Positions 52,301-64,000 of a stretch of DNA of 64,000 nt are shown here, one piece after another. How positions within the stretch are numbered: the first letter of the stretch is position 1; every line of letters starts with the position of its first letter. A model generated the notes under the pieces. That model was not told the DNA's origin. It saw only the letters and a program-made list of their open reading frames with translations, and made no database searches. Both the position numbers and the translations under genes were made by a program. Source of the DNA: Nemopilema nomurai (taxonomy: Eukaryota; Cnidaria; Scyphozoa; Rhizostomeae; Rhizostomatidae); assembly GCA_003864495.1 (NCBI GenBank), contig PEDN01001352.1, forward strand, positions 1 through 64,000, read 5' to 3'.

Positions 52301-55300
52301 TTGAAGTGGAATAACCTGGTACTGCATGTTGAGCCCAGCGTGGATCCGAGGCTGGCACGGCATCAATTATCTCCTCTCCAATAGCAACTACCGCTTCGTT
52401 AATCTTGGCCTCGGACGGAATCGTGGATACAATTTCTGTGGCCTCGAACTGAAACAAAGCAACAATAATAGATACAACAGCAACATCAACAATATGGGAA
52501 GGCTATTCAGACAACTATTAGTATTTCCATACGATGATAAACAGAGAGTCCAATGATAAGAGAGTCCTTATCTTAGGCAACTGATCAAACTTAAGCCCTA
52601 AATAAACCTCTTTCATTGTTTCCTTTATAATTAACAAGATAGGGTGGATCGGAGAAAACTCTTATTTGAGATTTTTCGTGTGGTAGTATAACTTGCATGA
52701 AATTTCGTCTTTCATGGCAGAGTGTCAGAGAACGCAAGTGTAATATTGCTTACGTCATAGACCTCACCAAGAACACGGAAAGGTCATCAAGATGATCAGA
52801 CTAAAACCTCCAGCATATTCAACGTGATGAGACGCAACATCTCATCGCTGTTACCAGAGTGTGGCAAAAACACGTGTTGCCAGACATCCCTTTCACTCAT
52901 CACATTTTCGTCAACATAAAGACTACGAATATTTCTTTTTAGAAGTATAGGAGCGATTCTTAGTAATCGGCTGTGTGCGTTCAAAATGTGGCCATAGTTA
53001 AAAGTGGCAAAGAACGTTCTGGTGACAGCGAGAATAACAATGATGAATGCAAACTGCAAAGCCCGCGAAGAATCCTGCAAAATGCAACCAGGAATGAGAG
53101 AAAATTCCGGTCTGGTTAGCGAACTTTCGCTTCACCAAGAAATTAGGAGATCAAACGGTAGAGAGTCAAGTAAATCAGGCATTTTGAGAGCATTGCATAT
53201 CATAAATGTCATATTGGTGAAGGAGGTGATGTTCACGTGATCGTGTGTGTGCGTGTTCGAATTTGAACGAAGCGACCTGAAAGCCATTATATGATGGTCA
53301 ACACATTAAATACATACGAATTTCTCCTCGCAGTGTTTGTAGAAAGCTTCCCTAATCACATTCTCGAGATCCATGTCACCATGTCCAGGCTCAGCTTCGC
53401 CAACAGCCTCGGAAGGACCCTGGGTAGGAGTACGAGGCTTTACACATGCTGGGTATTATTGCTTCAAAACATAGACACGGCTATAGCGGAAAGAAGGTTA
53501 AAAATTCATAGAGCCAAGCTTATTCTCTATCTTCAGGTTTTTCCCGTTCTAATGTGATTTTCCCTGCCTATGAGTCCACTCTCTTGCAAAACGGGCCTCA
53601 ATCAAATGTCAAATGCTGGAAAAAGCTGGTAGCTTTTATCTAACTCTGAATAAATAAATATTACATTTCATACTCGGAGTTTATGGAAAATACGCCATCA
53701 CTTCAACTCCTAATAACATGGCAACTCATGCGACGTTTTTAATTCAAAATGTGTGGATACTCCTTGGGCCTCCTCAAAGTATAGCCTGGTTTCCATGTGA
53801 TCTCAAAAAACGCAAAAAACGCAAGAATCGCTCAAATTTGTGACTTGCGATTCTTGCGATCTTTGCGTATTAATGGAAACTGTCCTTTTCCGTCGGTTGC
53901 GATTGTTGCGTCTTTAGCATATAGCATCTTTTTGTGAAAAAGCAGAGAAGCATACCTTTGAAATATCTGCAGTCACATCTGCAGCACTTGAATCATGAGC
54001 TGGTTCCATTTGCAATATACTATAACGCGGAAAGTTCTTAGCATTCTTATGTTGACACTCTACATTGGCAATTGGACAATAAACAGGGGCTTAACAGAAC
54101 GAACAAAGGCCGTCTGAATTTCGGCTTGCATGAGCTTAGCTATCCAATAGACTCGGAAAATTTTTAATCGATTCCTAACAAAAGGTGAATTACTGGGTCC
54201 TATGACTTATTAATCACGAAGAAAGTGACAAATGACTTGGTAGGTTATCTCAGTTTTGGGATAAATTTTCATAGGCCGTAAATTTGGGATAAATTTAGAT
54301 ATATATCTCAGTGACATTAAATGGGGTCTAGTTTGGAAAACGACTACAGTTGACACTTTAACTGGGTTGGTGTAAACATCTCTACTTGGATGGTGAACAA
54401 TTTTTATAAACTGTTAGTTACCTTGGTAAACTTATATCTCATTCTTAGAATGTTCAACTCTGCCAATGCTAATATTTTATAAACTGTAATTTTGCAAAAA
54501 AGTAAGTAAATAACTCAAGTCAAAATTACCACAGTCCTCAAATTCAATTTAGATGCTTTAGAACGTGTATAACACATCATACGTCAGATACTAAATAGTT
54601 AATTGCACAGAACGGACAGTATTTTCAATAGTTTTGTTGCGTCTCTGTTTGCAAGGACAAAGCCCCAGCTTATGACTAAATAGCCATGATTCACATAATC
54701 ACAAGTTGAACCATATTTTAATGGTCTCGTTTCTGCCATTTCCGATGCTGAGGTGAAACTGCCTTAAATTGTTTTCAAATTATAATGACAGTTTTCTTAC
54801 CTGCCTGGCGAATCCTTGTGGTAAGCAACAATACTGAATAGACCATGCCTTTTGGACAAGAATACCGCATCCGTTCCAAAACATCCTGGGAGTAAGAACA
54901 ACATTCACGTAATCATGAGACTGATAGAGTAGGTTTACTGTGTTGCTTTCACGATTTCTCCAGAAAATATTGCGATTTACTGGCTTGAAAATATTAGTTT
55001 TGAGCATGGAGCAACTGTAGAACAAATCTGATTAGGAAAAGTAGTACTCACCCTATTAGCTAAGCTATTACTATGCGAAAACACTAACGTAAATACAGAA
55101 AACCAATGACAGAAGCTTAAACTTGTACGCATTACGAGATGTTCACTAACATGAATAAGGTGTTTATTGACAACAGGAAGACGTTATCAACTTGTTTATG
55201 ACCTCAAAGTAATTATTGTTTTCTTTAAAGCCAACTGGTACATCTTGACTGCAACCAATAACTTATGACATTGCAACTTTTAGACTTTTTAATCATCTAC

Positions 55301-58300
55301 CAAGTAACAAAGCATGTGAATTATGCACTGATTTTCCTGAGTCTCTGGAAGCAAACGGTATGCTTAAGTTTTGAATACATACCACCACCAACAACTTTCG
55401 AAGATTCGTTTGGAAATTTGACATCAATTGATGTACTTCTGTACTCCGAAACTATGAAAAGACAACTTTCAATGCGAATACCACAATTCACCAACAAGGA
55501 ACGGCTTATTCTTTTAAAGTATCTAATACCTAGGGCAAGTCTCCATTTCTCCATTTGACAGTAACAGTTAAAAAATGGTCTATAACAGTCTGGGCCACAA
55601 GAGCAGATAACAAGAAATATATCGGCTTTTTTTTAAGCTAAAATGTTAGAGGGTCGGTCAAAGAATGTAATACTTGGAGAACATGTTTTTGCACGGCAAT
55701 CTTTAGCAATTGAAAACGAACAAAAATGGGGAAAATGCAAACCAAAAGCAAATAATTTCAGCATTTAGTTTTCCTATAAGAGCCCTGATATCGTTACTTC
55801 CAACATCATGTGAACATCAAGCGCCAAGAGAAACACCCTTTTTCTTAGCAGCAAATAAAGAGAAACCAGTAATAATACCTGGATTGATAATTACAGCATC
55901 CCTGTTGAAAACAAAAGCCTGGTAGCTACCAGGGGGGACTACCAACTCGAATTCTGGCACATCCGATTCGTCCTATGGAAAAGCAAGGGTCAGTGACAGC
56001 AAAAATCAGGTGGAGATTACACAGACGTTCGTTTTAGATCAAGACAGAAGGGTAGTTGGGGTGTGGATTGAATCGGAGAAATAGCGGAATAATATCCAAA
56101 CGCCCATGATCAGGATTTAACTTCGCATAACAGGCCCTTCAGAGATGATTGCGCTATCAACAATGGGCGTTGCCGGAGCTCCAAAACAACTTTGCTTTTA
56201 TTGGAGTTCACAAATCTTTAACAAGAATTTACAACTATTAAAAATTAACCTAACCAAAAAGGCTTCAGATGTAAAAACACGCTGGTCGTGTTCACCGTGT
56301 TTGATTTCAGCAAATAAATCTGGGTTGAATTTTCTTGGAAGGCATTTCACCTCCATACTCCCACGGTAAGTCAAAAAGGATGCATTTACATAAATTACAC
56401 AGCATTAGCAAGGGATTCCAAGGGATCGAAAAAGTACATTAAGTATGCAGAATATAAAGTCTTCGCTGTTACTCGCGTGTACAATCGGACAATGAAACCC
56501 ATTTAAATTCGTTCGAATTCAGTTAGTGGCTGAAACTGTATTATAAACGAAATACCTCGATTTCCAAAGAATACTCCAGAGGTACGAGACTATCAAAGCT
56601 GGTAGCGAAGTCTTTGCCAGAAGATTGCAATGTACCTGAAAGCATTAATCACACGGTTTACTGTAAAATAAATAGAAATCTCTGCTGCAAATTTATTCAA
56701 TTACACCATTCATCCCGGAGCGCATATTCAACAAAGCTGTTTATACGGGAAGGGCGCTTATTAGAATCTAGAAATGGCAATAAGCGATTGAAAAGACAGA
56801 AAAGTCGTAAAAATAAAACTATATAATGAACGATATAAACTGCAACAATTTAGATTTATAGAGAATGCAGGAAATAGCCGACCCAAGCGAGGCACAAACT
56901 CACGACCCCTTGCATTTGTACGTCAAGTGCTTTACCACTGAGCTTTCGGGTCTTGCTTTGAAGGCATCCCTCAAGGTCAAGCCATTTGCATGCACCGCAC
57001 CTTTCTTATTATATTCCCACATTACATTTCGTAGAGAATGCGGGTTTTTTAGATTTACTGGAAAAGCTGGCCTTGTTGGACTGACAGCTGTACCGATGAG
57101 CGACCTTTTTCCTTGTTTAGGGGGCATTTATTAGCTAAAATGGGGCTTAATCGGAAAATATCATTTATGAAGCAGATGGGCGCTTATGCAGCGAAGGGGC
57201 GCTTATGCAGCAAAGGGGCGCCTAAACAGAAAGACGGACCTTTATCTGTAACAATGATAAAAGAAGATATACGAGATTTTCGTGATCGCGATTTCCCAAT
57301 CTTCTAGCTAGCCGCATATTTGATAAAAGACTTGAACTGCTCTAAAATACAAAATCATAAGATTGTTCATGGGAACTTTCGTGTCAACGTACCGAGCAAC
57401 AGGATGACTTTGAGCCGATCGATAACCCGAACAACAACACATGCCAGAATTGTCACACAATATCTAAAATCAAGATTTCAAGAATACGTAAGCATCTATG
57501 AAGAGAGAATTTCCACCCAAAAGCTTTGAGTGTGACACAAGTCGGTATTCGTGAAACTCCAAATAACTATTGATCATTAAATATTAACACGCATCTGGTC
57601 GAAAAATCCTAAGAATCAATGTATTTGGCAAAGGAGACACCTACAAAAAAGAGCATCAACGGCTTGGTATTAAGCCAAAACTGCACTGTTCCTTCGATCG
57701 GTTTTTACCCGATAAAAAAGAGGGATCTCCTTTCACTCCTTACCGTCGTGCCATTCAGCCAAAAGCAGGTTGACATGAAAGTTCTAACAAGCAGAAATTT
57801 TTCACCCCTCTTAACAAAACCAACCACCCCCTCCCCAAGCCAACAAAACACCAAGTAAATTTCTTATCAAACTGTCGGCAGTTGTTGAAGGTCTGTCTTG
57901 CTGCCATGTCAAATAGCCGGATATCGATATCTCAGTGTCGGTACGAGGCCAGCAAAAGAGAATTTAAGTCGCTTTGGAACCATTGTACGTCAACGGCGGC
58001 AACAATTTAAATACGGTGCAAGTTTCAGAGCTTAAGCGATCGCCGAAAACATGTAAAACCAGGAAGCGAATAATGTGGTCACATTTCTATTTAAGCCTGT
58101 CAGATTAAGATAAAAAGTAGAAACTGTACTTCCAGCACCAAACTGATGGTTCTGAATTCAACGATTTTCGGATTCAAAACAATTTCATTACAGTCTGTAT
58201 GTATTTGAACCATTCCTTTATCCAACTGATTGAGAATGGGACTTTCCAAGAAATATCAATGTATTCCAACTGAGAAACACTTACACAGACGTTGTAATGT

Positions 58301-61300
58301 CAAGTGGTTCAATTTTCACCAACGCCTTCTTATCAATCTAAAGAAAAAGAATACGGATTAAGAACAAGTTTTATCCTATTACTCAAACAACTTATCGCTT
58401 TATGTACTAAGAAAGTCACTTTATACATCATTGCATTTCTTTGACTCAAACGAATAAGAATCTCTAGAGTAAGCAAATAACCAAAAAACAAAGATCTATG
58501 TTTAGTGCAGCAAATTGTTTTTTAAAAAAAATTGAGATAAATAGAATCTAAATTGAGATAAATAGAATCAAACTCAAAGCATGATGTAAAAGCCTTCTCT
58601 AAGGATTAGCTTGCGCCACTAGGATCAAAGAAAAATATTCAAAGTTGTGGTAGAGTGCGCTACCTTATTTTAATTGTTTTGACAGTAATGCTAGATTCGG
58701 CAAGAGATCTTGCTGCGAGCATAAAAGCGCCTTCGATCAAATTTACAACACTATGGCAATATAATAGAGCAATTTCTTTGAGCAATATAAATAGATATAT
58801 AACCTCTCTCTACATAGCATGAACGAACTCACAAACAAAACAGCAATACGGATAAGAATGCAAAGTCATCAATATTTCAATCGAAATCTTTTTCCGGCAT
58901 CGCATTCTTGCGTATAGTGATTTCGTGAGAAAAATTCGCTCAAATTCTATTGGATTCGTAAATTTCTTTACCTCCATGACATCGAAAACGTCTTTCTCCA
59001 ATTTGTCAAGAAGGTCGATTTGTGAGAGCAACTATAATAAAAACAATTAACAGTAAACTTTCAAACATCAAGCAAGTCACTGTTGTGGAAATCCAAAAAA
59101 CTGTTGTCATCAGGAAATAATAAAAAAAACTTGAAAAATCCTAAGCTTTGGGACTGTTTATGTGGATGTCAGATGTTCGAGCAGGCTTGACAAACATCAA
59201 GAACATGGCATGTTGGACCATTGTTTACATAACAAATGCAGATTACTATGTATAAATAGAGCACGTAAACAGATCTCAAGACAAAAGCCTGCAAGCTATC
59301 AGTTAGATTTGATAATCAAATTTCTTCTAATAATGTAAATATAAACAGTGGACAAAAAAGGAACTTCAAACGAAACCATTTGCCTTAAATTTTGTATGAT
59401 GTTATGTAATACAATAATCGACACGTGACTAAATACCAGTTTTCATCAAATTATTTTTTAGATGAAATTCTGTACCTTCTCGCGGCCCTCCACTAATTCC
59501 CACTTTTGTAAGTTGCCGTTCAGCAGTGCATAATACTGTCTGGAAAACCAACATACTAAAATTTACGCATGAGGAATTTTTTATTCATACCGCCGAAAAA
59601 CATTTAATGATGCCACAGAATAAAGTAATAAACAGCCTGCGCTAAAATTGAGAATCTTGTACTAAACTTGAGAATCTTTTGCTAAACTTGAAAATCTTGT
59701 GCTAAACTTAAGGGTCTTATGCTAAACTTGAGGATCTTGTGCGAAACTTGAGGATCATGTGCTAAACTTGAGGATCTTGTGCTAAACTTGAGAATCTTGT
59801 GCGAAACTTGAGAATCTTGTGCTAAACTTGACAAAATTGTGCCCCCTAACCTTCTATTAGAAGCCTCTCCTTTAGGTACAACAGACAGCTTCGGTAAATG
59901 CTACAAAGGAACAGAAACATCTATCAAGCAGAAAATCATTCCGGCTAATGTGTCGGGTTAAAAAGAAAAAAATTCAGCAATTTACTTGAAACCTTTCTCC
60001 AGAACTCGGCAAAAAGGAGCCACCCGTTTAAACAGCTCCAAAATGAGATATAAAATTCTGGACAAGGTTTGTTAATATGGCTATAGTATTTAGTAGAGAT
60101 TCGGATGTCCGGGAAGACGTATTTGAAAAACTGAGCAAACTAATTATGTTAAGGATTTTTGGAAGAGCACGCTTTGATATCGTTTCAGAATCAACAAAAC
60201 TAAGAGACAAGGAAATTATACTTCTTCGACAAGCCTTACTGATGATGTTTTATACAGGAACATCTACAGATTGAGCTGCACTGACTTCATAGAGATGTAA
60301 ACAACGTAAGAGTCACTCGTGGACGCAGCAGCAAACAATGCTGTATCCAGATGCAGCCGGGAAAAATGTCTTCTATTGCCGATGATAACTAATGCTTTCT
60401 TAGGGTAGGCAACCAAAATCGAGCTATGAACGCTTTTACTCGGTGGTAAACTTTACAATTTGTTGTAAAGAGTGATAAAAAACAAAAAGTGATGGTAACG
60501 AGGAGTTGAAAATTTGAAATATTGGTGATGCTATATTTCCCGTCATAAATGAACGGATATTTGCGGTTATCGACAGCGGTTCCTATGCGGGAACGCAAGT
60601 GGAATGCTACTCTTGAACTGCAATTTTCCGCCCCTGCAAATCATGTTTTTGCGATCAATATTCAAATCTGCGAATCAATTAATCAATACATTGCTCTTGT
60701 ATTTTTGGCTATAACTGTATAAGGCGATAATTTGCTTTTTTGTAGTTACTAAACACGTTTTCACAGACATCAAGATACTAACCAACACCGTGGAAGAAGA
60801 TGCAGCACCGAACAGGAATGACGTCATCTTGCGGCTGACCCCAGACAACAAGCCAGTAGGCTCACTGATAGAACGACAGATAACACCGGCCTGGTGAGAA
60901 ACTTGCATTATAGCCACATTGTGCATACATTTCACAGACCACAATTTTAAAAAGTTCATCGCTTCAGCATTACTCCCGACTACTTTATGGCAAATCTTCA
61001 CCACAAGCACGGTGAAATATCAAACTGCAAAATGGAAATCTGGACAACTAGATAAAAAAAATTTAAGGGATCTGGAAATGGAGCACTGTCTCGCTTATTA
61101 AAATGGTAGCTTCTACAGGCTTTGATCAAAGGGAATAGTTATTACAAGGATTTGCTTTTAAACAGAAGAATTAATGTTAGGCAGTAGCTATGACTTAAAT
61201 CAAACCAATCTCGTGTTTCAACCAGGAATAGATGAGATAACGATGAAGTATTTACTATAAAAAGGGCTTACTTGATTGGGTGATATTAAAAGCACTTCAC

Positions 61301-63593
61301 CATCTGATGTCATCAGAATACAATCATGAGGCTAGAATAAAATTAATTGTTTTCAAAAACATTAATCTATCAATTAAAGTATTGACAAATATATTCAGTC
61401 GGTTTTACCCGGGTCAAACAAGTATTTTAAAATAACCCTCTAGCATCTCGACTTCGACATAACTATTAAACTTCCTGGGTTGTCAAATTACACTTAAGAC
61501 CATGTGGTTTCTCGTAATTTGTCTTCCAATTGAAACTATATTCATTTCAAAAGCCGCACGTCAGTTACTCGAACCTCACGTTCTGATTAACAAAACAAAA
61601 ATCGTCTTGTTAATTGATGACTAAAAATACAAAATCACTCACAGGCAATGCAGCAAGACAGTGGAACTCTTTGCCTCTGTGCCCAGCTGACGACTCTATG
61701 AACATGCTAGGGTTGGCAATATTTGGCCAATATCTAACTATCCCACCGGGAGAGACATTAACAACAGCTGCCATGGAATCCTTCGAGTTCTGCTGGCCGT
61801 TCCCAGTGCTTAGAGGCAAGACACCAGTCAATTTGGCTTTGTGGTGAAGGTCCGAGGTTGGAAGGGGCAGCTCGCAACATGAAATATTCTAGAAAAATAA
61901 ATTAACCCTGCAGATCTTGCAACATTTGCGTCTTTGGTGGGGCGAACTAACGATATTTTCCAACAGTGTGTTTTGTTTGAAGCAAGTGTAAAAGACAGCA
62001 CTTAAAAAGCCAGAAAAAATTGCGTGTTTATTGCTACCAAATAAGTCTACTTTTACCTAAGAAATAGAAACCAGTTGTAAGAAGATCTTGACAAGCAAGT
62101 CTTAAGCTAGAGCTTTTGATTTTATGTAAACAAAAGAATTTAAACTAATATATCCGTTGAGTCTTTTGTCTTCGACGGCAGGCTAGCCTGTCTCCGATAA
62201 AAACGAAATATTCTTTAAGTGTGTTCAAGCATATAGGATCAGGCAATAAAATGGAAAAAAATTAAACTACAAAGTTATCATCGTTATAAGTAGTATTGCT
62301 AGAAATAGCCAACCATCTTGAAAATCATTTTGAATGGTTGCAAACTCTAATTAACTAGTATACTTCGTTTTCTAGCAATTTAATGAAGAACAAAAAACAG
62401 ATTAAACAAATAAAAAGGTCGTTTGAGCAGGAGACATTTCTTTGACAAGTTAGCCCAGCTGTAAGAAAAATTTGAATTGCAAGGGAAAATCCTAGGGGAT
62501 TGACTAGGGTAGGATAGGACACAGCAATCTTTTATGCTGAGTTTTAAAAGACTGTGGTACTAGGCAAATATTGGGAACCAATGCTCAAAATCATGCCACT
62601 TGCTCACACTACCCATCCTTGGAATGTCTGAAAGTGGGTCTGGAACAGGCACTGGCCTGGCCATGCTAGGGGAATGACCAAACCAGAGGGAGGCCAATCA
62701 CAGCTCAGGCAATTGTGCAGTATTAACCTGCCACTACAGCTAGACGAGATCCTCTCCAGACTTAGCAAATCCTTTACTACATTCCACTATTTCAACAAAC
62801 AACAACTGCATTAAATAAAGGGCAGTTCAGAAGGTGTATCACTGAGTATGTAACTCAACCTACCTTGTTGAAAAGGGATGGAGCATACCTCCATACTAAA
62901 AGGCTTTTGCCATTGACTAACCAAGCCCAACCATTTGCATCTAGCTTGCAAGTTATTTGACCTGGAAAAAGAGGAACATCGTGTAAGTGAAGCTTCTTAT
63001 AACAAGCATTATAAGGATCACATATGATATGATCAAGAATCCAGAAAGGAAAATTTGCAAACACAGAAGAAGATTAAATAGATCAGCATTTCATCATTCC
63101 ACAAGTTGTTAAGAAAGTGGGTAAAAGGGTATGTGGGGGTAAAGATACATAACTAACCAATTAACCAATGAATGAGTAGTACAACCGGTAAAAAGTAAAC
63201 ACTTTAAATCAAAGTAAAAAAAGCTTGGGTATTAGTAGCTGGCAATAAAATCACCAGTTGTCACCTTCCATCAAACTCTCTGCAAGTCTAAATAGGTTTA
63301 TTCACCAAGATTTAATTAGTCATGTAGCTCAAAAAAGCAAGCATTCTGTTCTTTGGGTAAGAAAAGAAGCAATCAGATTCAAAGGCATAAAACCACAAAA
63401 CAATAATTGATATAGATCACAATATTTATACATATGGTGAAAAATTTCCCCAAAACACACAATAAAATCTTGAATATAAGATTCACCTGTTGATTTCTTC
63501 AAGAGCGACTCTGAAACCTGCACAGGGAGTGCTTTACCATATGATGTTACTCTGTGTGTTGGTGCTTCCTCTATGGTGATAGGAGTTCCATAA
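37339..63593 (-). CDS. NUP133: Nuclear pore protein Nup133 (5' end beyond window)
   Basis: I placed 35 exons: 63487-63593, 62864-62961, 61643-61888, 61272-61331, 60783-60890, 59476-59539, 58972-59031, 58287-58337, 57744-57783, 56556-56635, 55879-55972, 54801-54885, 53956-54019, 53318-53419, 52316-52448, 51693-51805, 51289-51395, 51076-51178, 49878-49997, 49347-49446, 49028-49071, 48597-48644, 48117-48199, 47593-47666, 46829-46962, 46337-46376, 45636-45748, 44589-44648, 41646-41721, 40709-40770, 39447-39503, 39011-39085, 38466-38527, 38124-38209, 37339-37475. The first thirteen cover the N-terminal beta-propeller (GWAWLVNGKSLLVW; LLNGNLQKWEL); the rest form the alpha-helical stack (ASDPRWA, LAEKYKDFALMIEICD, FLFKWYLDKG, LSWLH, ANEYDFKRALDL). 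Phases agree throughout except one gap: a phase 0-to-2 exon is missing between 60783 and 59539. Another small exon may be missing between 55879 and 54885. Nup133 anchors the Y (Nup107-160) complex in the nuclear pore scaffold and at kinetochores. The start lies upstream of the window. Confidence 0.96.
39665..40082. mobile_element. MITE-like element with GGCCCCGTTTACACG ends
   Basis: The left end GGCCCCGTTTACACG and the right end CGTGTAAACGGGGCC (40068-40082) are perfect inverted repeats of 15 bp, with further mirrored pieces inside (GGAACGGATCC, GTTTACACG). It is 418 bp long, non-coding, and lies in the NUP133 intron between exons 40709-40770 and 39447-39503. The flanks are TTAA on the left and TAAT on the right, so a TTAA-like target is possible but not exact. 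Confidence 0.85.
41153..41171. repeat. Homopolymer run of 19 G
   Basis: Nineteen G in a row, then AGGGGG, in a NUP133 intron. The true length is uncertain in any assembly, and the run could form a G-quadruplex on the plus strand. Confidence 0.95.
42030..42428. mobile_element. MITE-like element with CACGCTTTTATTATAAGGAACC ends
   Basis: The left end ACACGCTTTTATTATAAGG, followed by AACCTAC, is mirrored at the right end by GTAGGTTCCTTATAAAG and then CCTTATAAAAAAGCGTGT, which carries an 18-bp internal duplication of the TTCCTTATAAA piece. The interior repeats AAAGTTCCTTA in several copies. It is about 400 bp, without coding potential, in the large NUP133 intron 41722-44588. Confidence 0.8.
42657..42728 (-). 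tRNA. tRNA-Gln (anticodon CTG)
   Basis: The minus strand folds as a 72-base tRNA. The anticodon stem-loop is CTGGA-CTCTGAA-TCCAG with anticodon CTG. The D-arm box A reads TGGTGTAATGGTTAGC, and the T-arm box B is GAGTTCAAATCTC. A T run (42650-42653 on the minus strand) lies four bases past the 3' end as the pol III terminator. Apart from the acceptor stem it matches metazoan tRNA-Gln-CTG as I remember it. The acceptor stem GGCCCCA/TGGGACC has one C-A mismatch at pair 3-70. It sits in a NUP133 intron on the same strand as the host gene. Confidence 0.93.
53786..53882. mobile_element. Short palindromic MITE-like element
   Basis: TGGTTTCCAT on the left faces ATGGAAACTG on the right. Inside, CGCAAGAATCGC (53820-53831) and GCGATTCTTGCG (53847-53858) are perfect 12-bp inverted repeats. 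It is about 97 bp with no coding potential, in a NUP133 intron. Confidence 0.7.
56865..56965 (-). mobile_element. tRNA-derived SINE head
   Basis: The minus strand reads AGCTCAGTGGTAAAGCACTTG, close to a pol III box A, and about 30 bases later GGGGTCGTGAGTTTGTGCC, like a box B. This is the head of a tRNA-derived SINE. The following minus-strand sequence carries no tail that I can define. It lies in a NUP133 intron, just downstream (in transcript sense upstream) of exon 56556-56635. Confidence 0.6.
57181..57222. repeat. Two tandem copies of a 19-bp GC-rich unit
   Basis: CGCTTATGCAGCGAAGGGG at 57181 is followed at 57200 by the same 19-mer with one change, then GCGCC. The 'GGGGCGCTTAT' phrase also occurs near 56750 and 57120 (as gcgcttatta and gggcatttatta), so this stretch is probably part of an 'AATAAGCGCCC'-type repeat. 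Confidence 0.7.
59641..59840. repeat. 20-bp minisatellite, ten copies
   Basis: The unit GCTAAACTTGAGGATCTTGT repeats ten times with exact 20-base spacing and no indels, only substitutions (for example GCTAAAATTGAGAATCTTGT first and GCTAAACTTGACAAAATTGT last). It lies in a NUP133 intron. Confidence 0.95.
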
Positions 63594-64000
63594 CTATGGA
63601 ACAAAACATGAATGTGATTGATTGGTATGATGTTATCTCATTAATTTTGTTACTTTTTGAACTTTATAATGTATCCTTGTAGACATATAGTCATACAGTA
63701 TCCTTTTTAGAATTAATTTTTAATATAATAATAATAGCACAATAATAAAGATAATAACAGATTTATTTAAATATTTATGTCCAAATTATCATAGGCTATA
63801 GCATCTATTCATGTTAATAAACTGTTTAAAAAAGTTTTTTCAAATTATCAATTCCTGTTTTATAGACCTTCTCTTGAATAAGTTTTACCCTTGGAAATGA
63901 AAGTATTCATACACAATACTCTAAAGAATTCCTCTTGTAGAATTGAAATATTTAACCAGCATTTATTCAAAATTTGTGAAGTAGTGGCACAGGGTATTGC

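Noticed and set aside
52796..53080. 94-codon minus-strand frame in the NUP133 gene.
   Set aside because: The flanking exons 53318-53419 and 52316-52448 already join in phase and match Nup133 without it.
55265..55558. 97-codon plus-strand frame and its antisense partner.
   Set aside because: Both lie in a NUP133 intron, with no family match and no splice context.
56865..57134. Plus-strand frame that looks like a 90-residue protein.
   Set aside because: Its first third is the reverse of a tRNA-derived SINE head; the rest is repeat-rich.

Overview
The window is animal nuclear DNA: AT-rich, with intron-split genes, GT-AG splice sites, metazoan gene families, a eukaryotic tRNA gene and many short transposons. 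The small compact introns, the non-bilaterian-like repeats (an element with CTCGAATAAGCC-type ends, another with GGCCCCGTTTACACG ends) and the gene set suggest an early-branching metazoan, most likely an anthozoan cnidarian. That placement is an inference from repeat style and gene structure, not proven.

Layout. 1-3520 is a satellite array: about 18 copies of a ~176-bp unit, then a diverged ~171-bp relative. 5117-8123 (+) holds a six-exon GPATCH11 gene. 10.2-24.25 kb (-) holds a kinesin light chain gene whose exons join in phase over 598 residues, with a 60-nt in-frame cassette exon near the tail. 24.3-27.7 kb is intergenic, with a decayed LINE and an E-box inverted repeat. 27761-28414 (+) is a single-exon two-TM RING-type protein. 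30000-31424 (-) is a two-exon two-pore potassium channel. 31.4-37.3 kb contains MITE-like elements, an 80-residue secreted or GPI-like mini-protein, a hairpin element with ~115-bp arms, and a two-exon type II membrane protein with a cysteine-rich ectodomain that I do not recognise. 37339-63593 (-) is most of NUP133, with 35 exons placed; its 5' end lies beyond the window. Its introns carry a tRNA-Gln(CTG) gene, three MITE-like elements, a tRNA-derived SINE and a 20-bp minisatellite.

The genes are ordinary unlinked eukaryotic units: GPATCH11 (RNA processing), KLC (microtubule cargo transport), K2P (membrane potential), a membrane RING protein and NUP133 (nuclear pore Y-complex). Nothing suggests an operon or a shared pathway. 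The least explained items are the cysteine-rich type II protein flanked by direct repeats, the mini-protein, the RING protein, the long hairpin, and the alternative KLC tail exon. Exon borders were read by eye from splice sites, reading phase and remembered family sequences, so an error of a few bases is possible.
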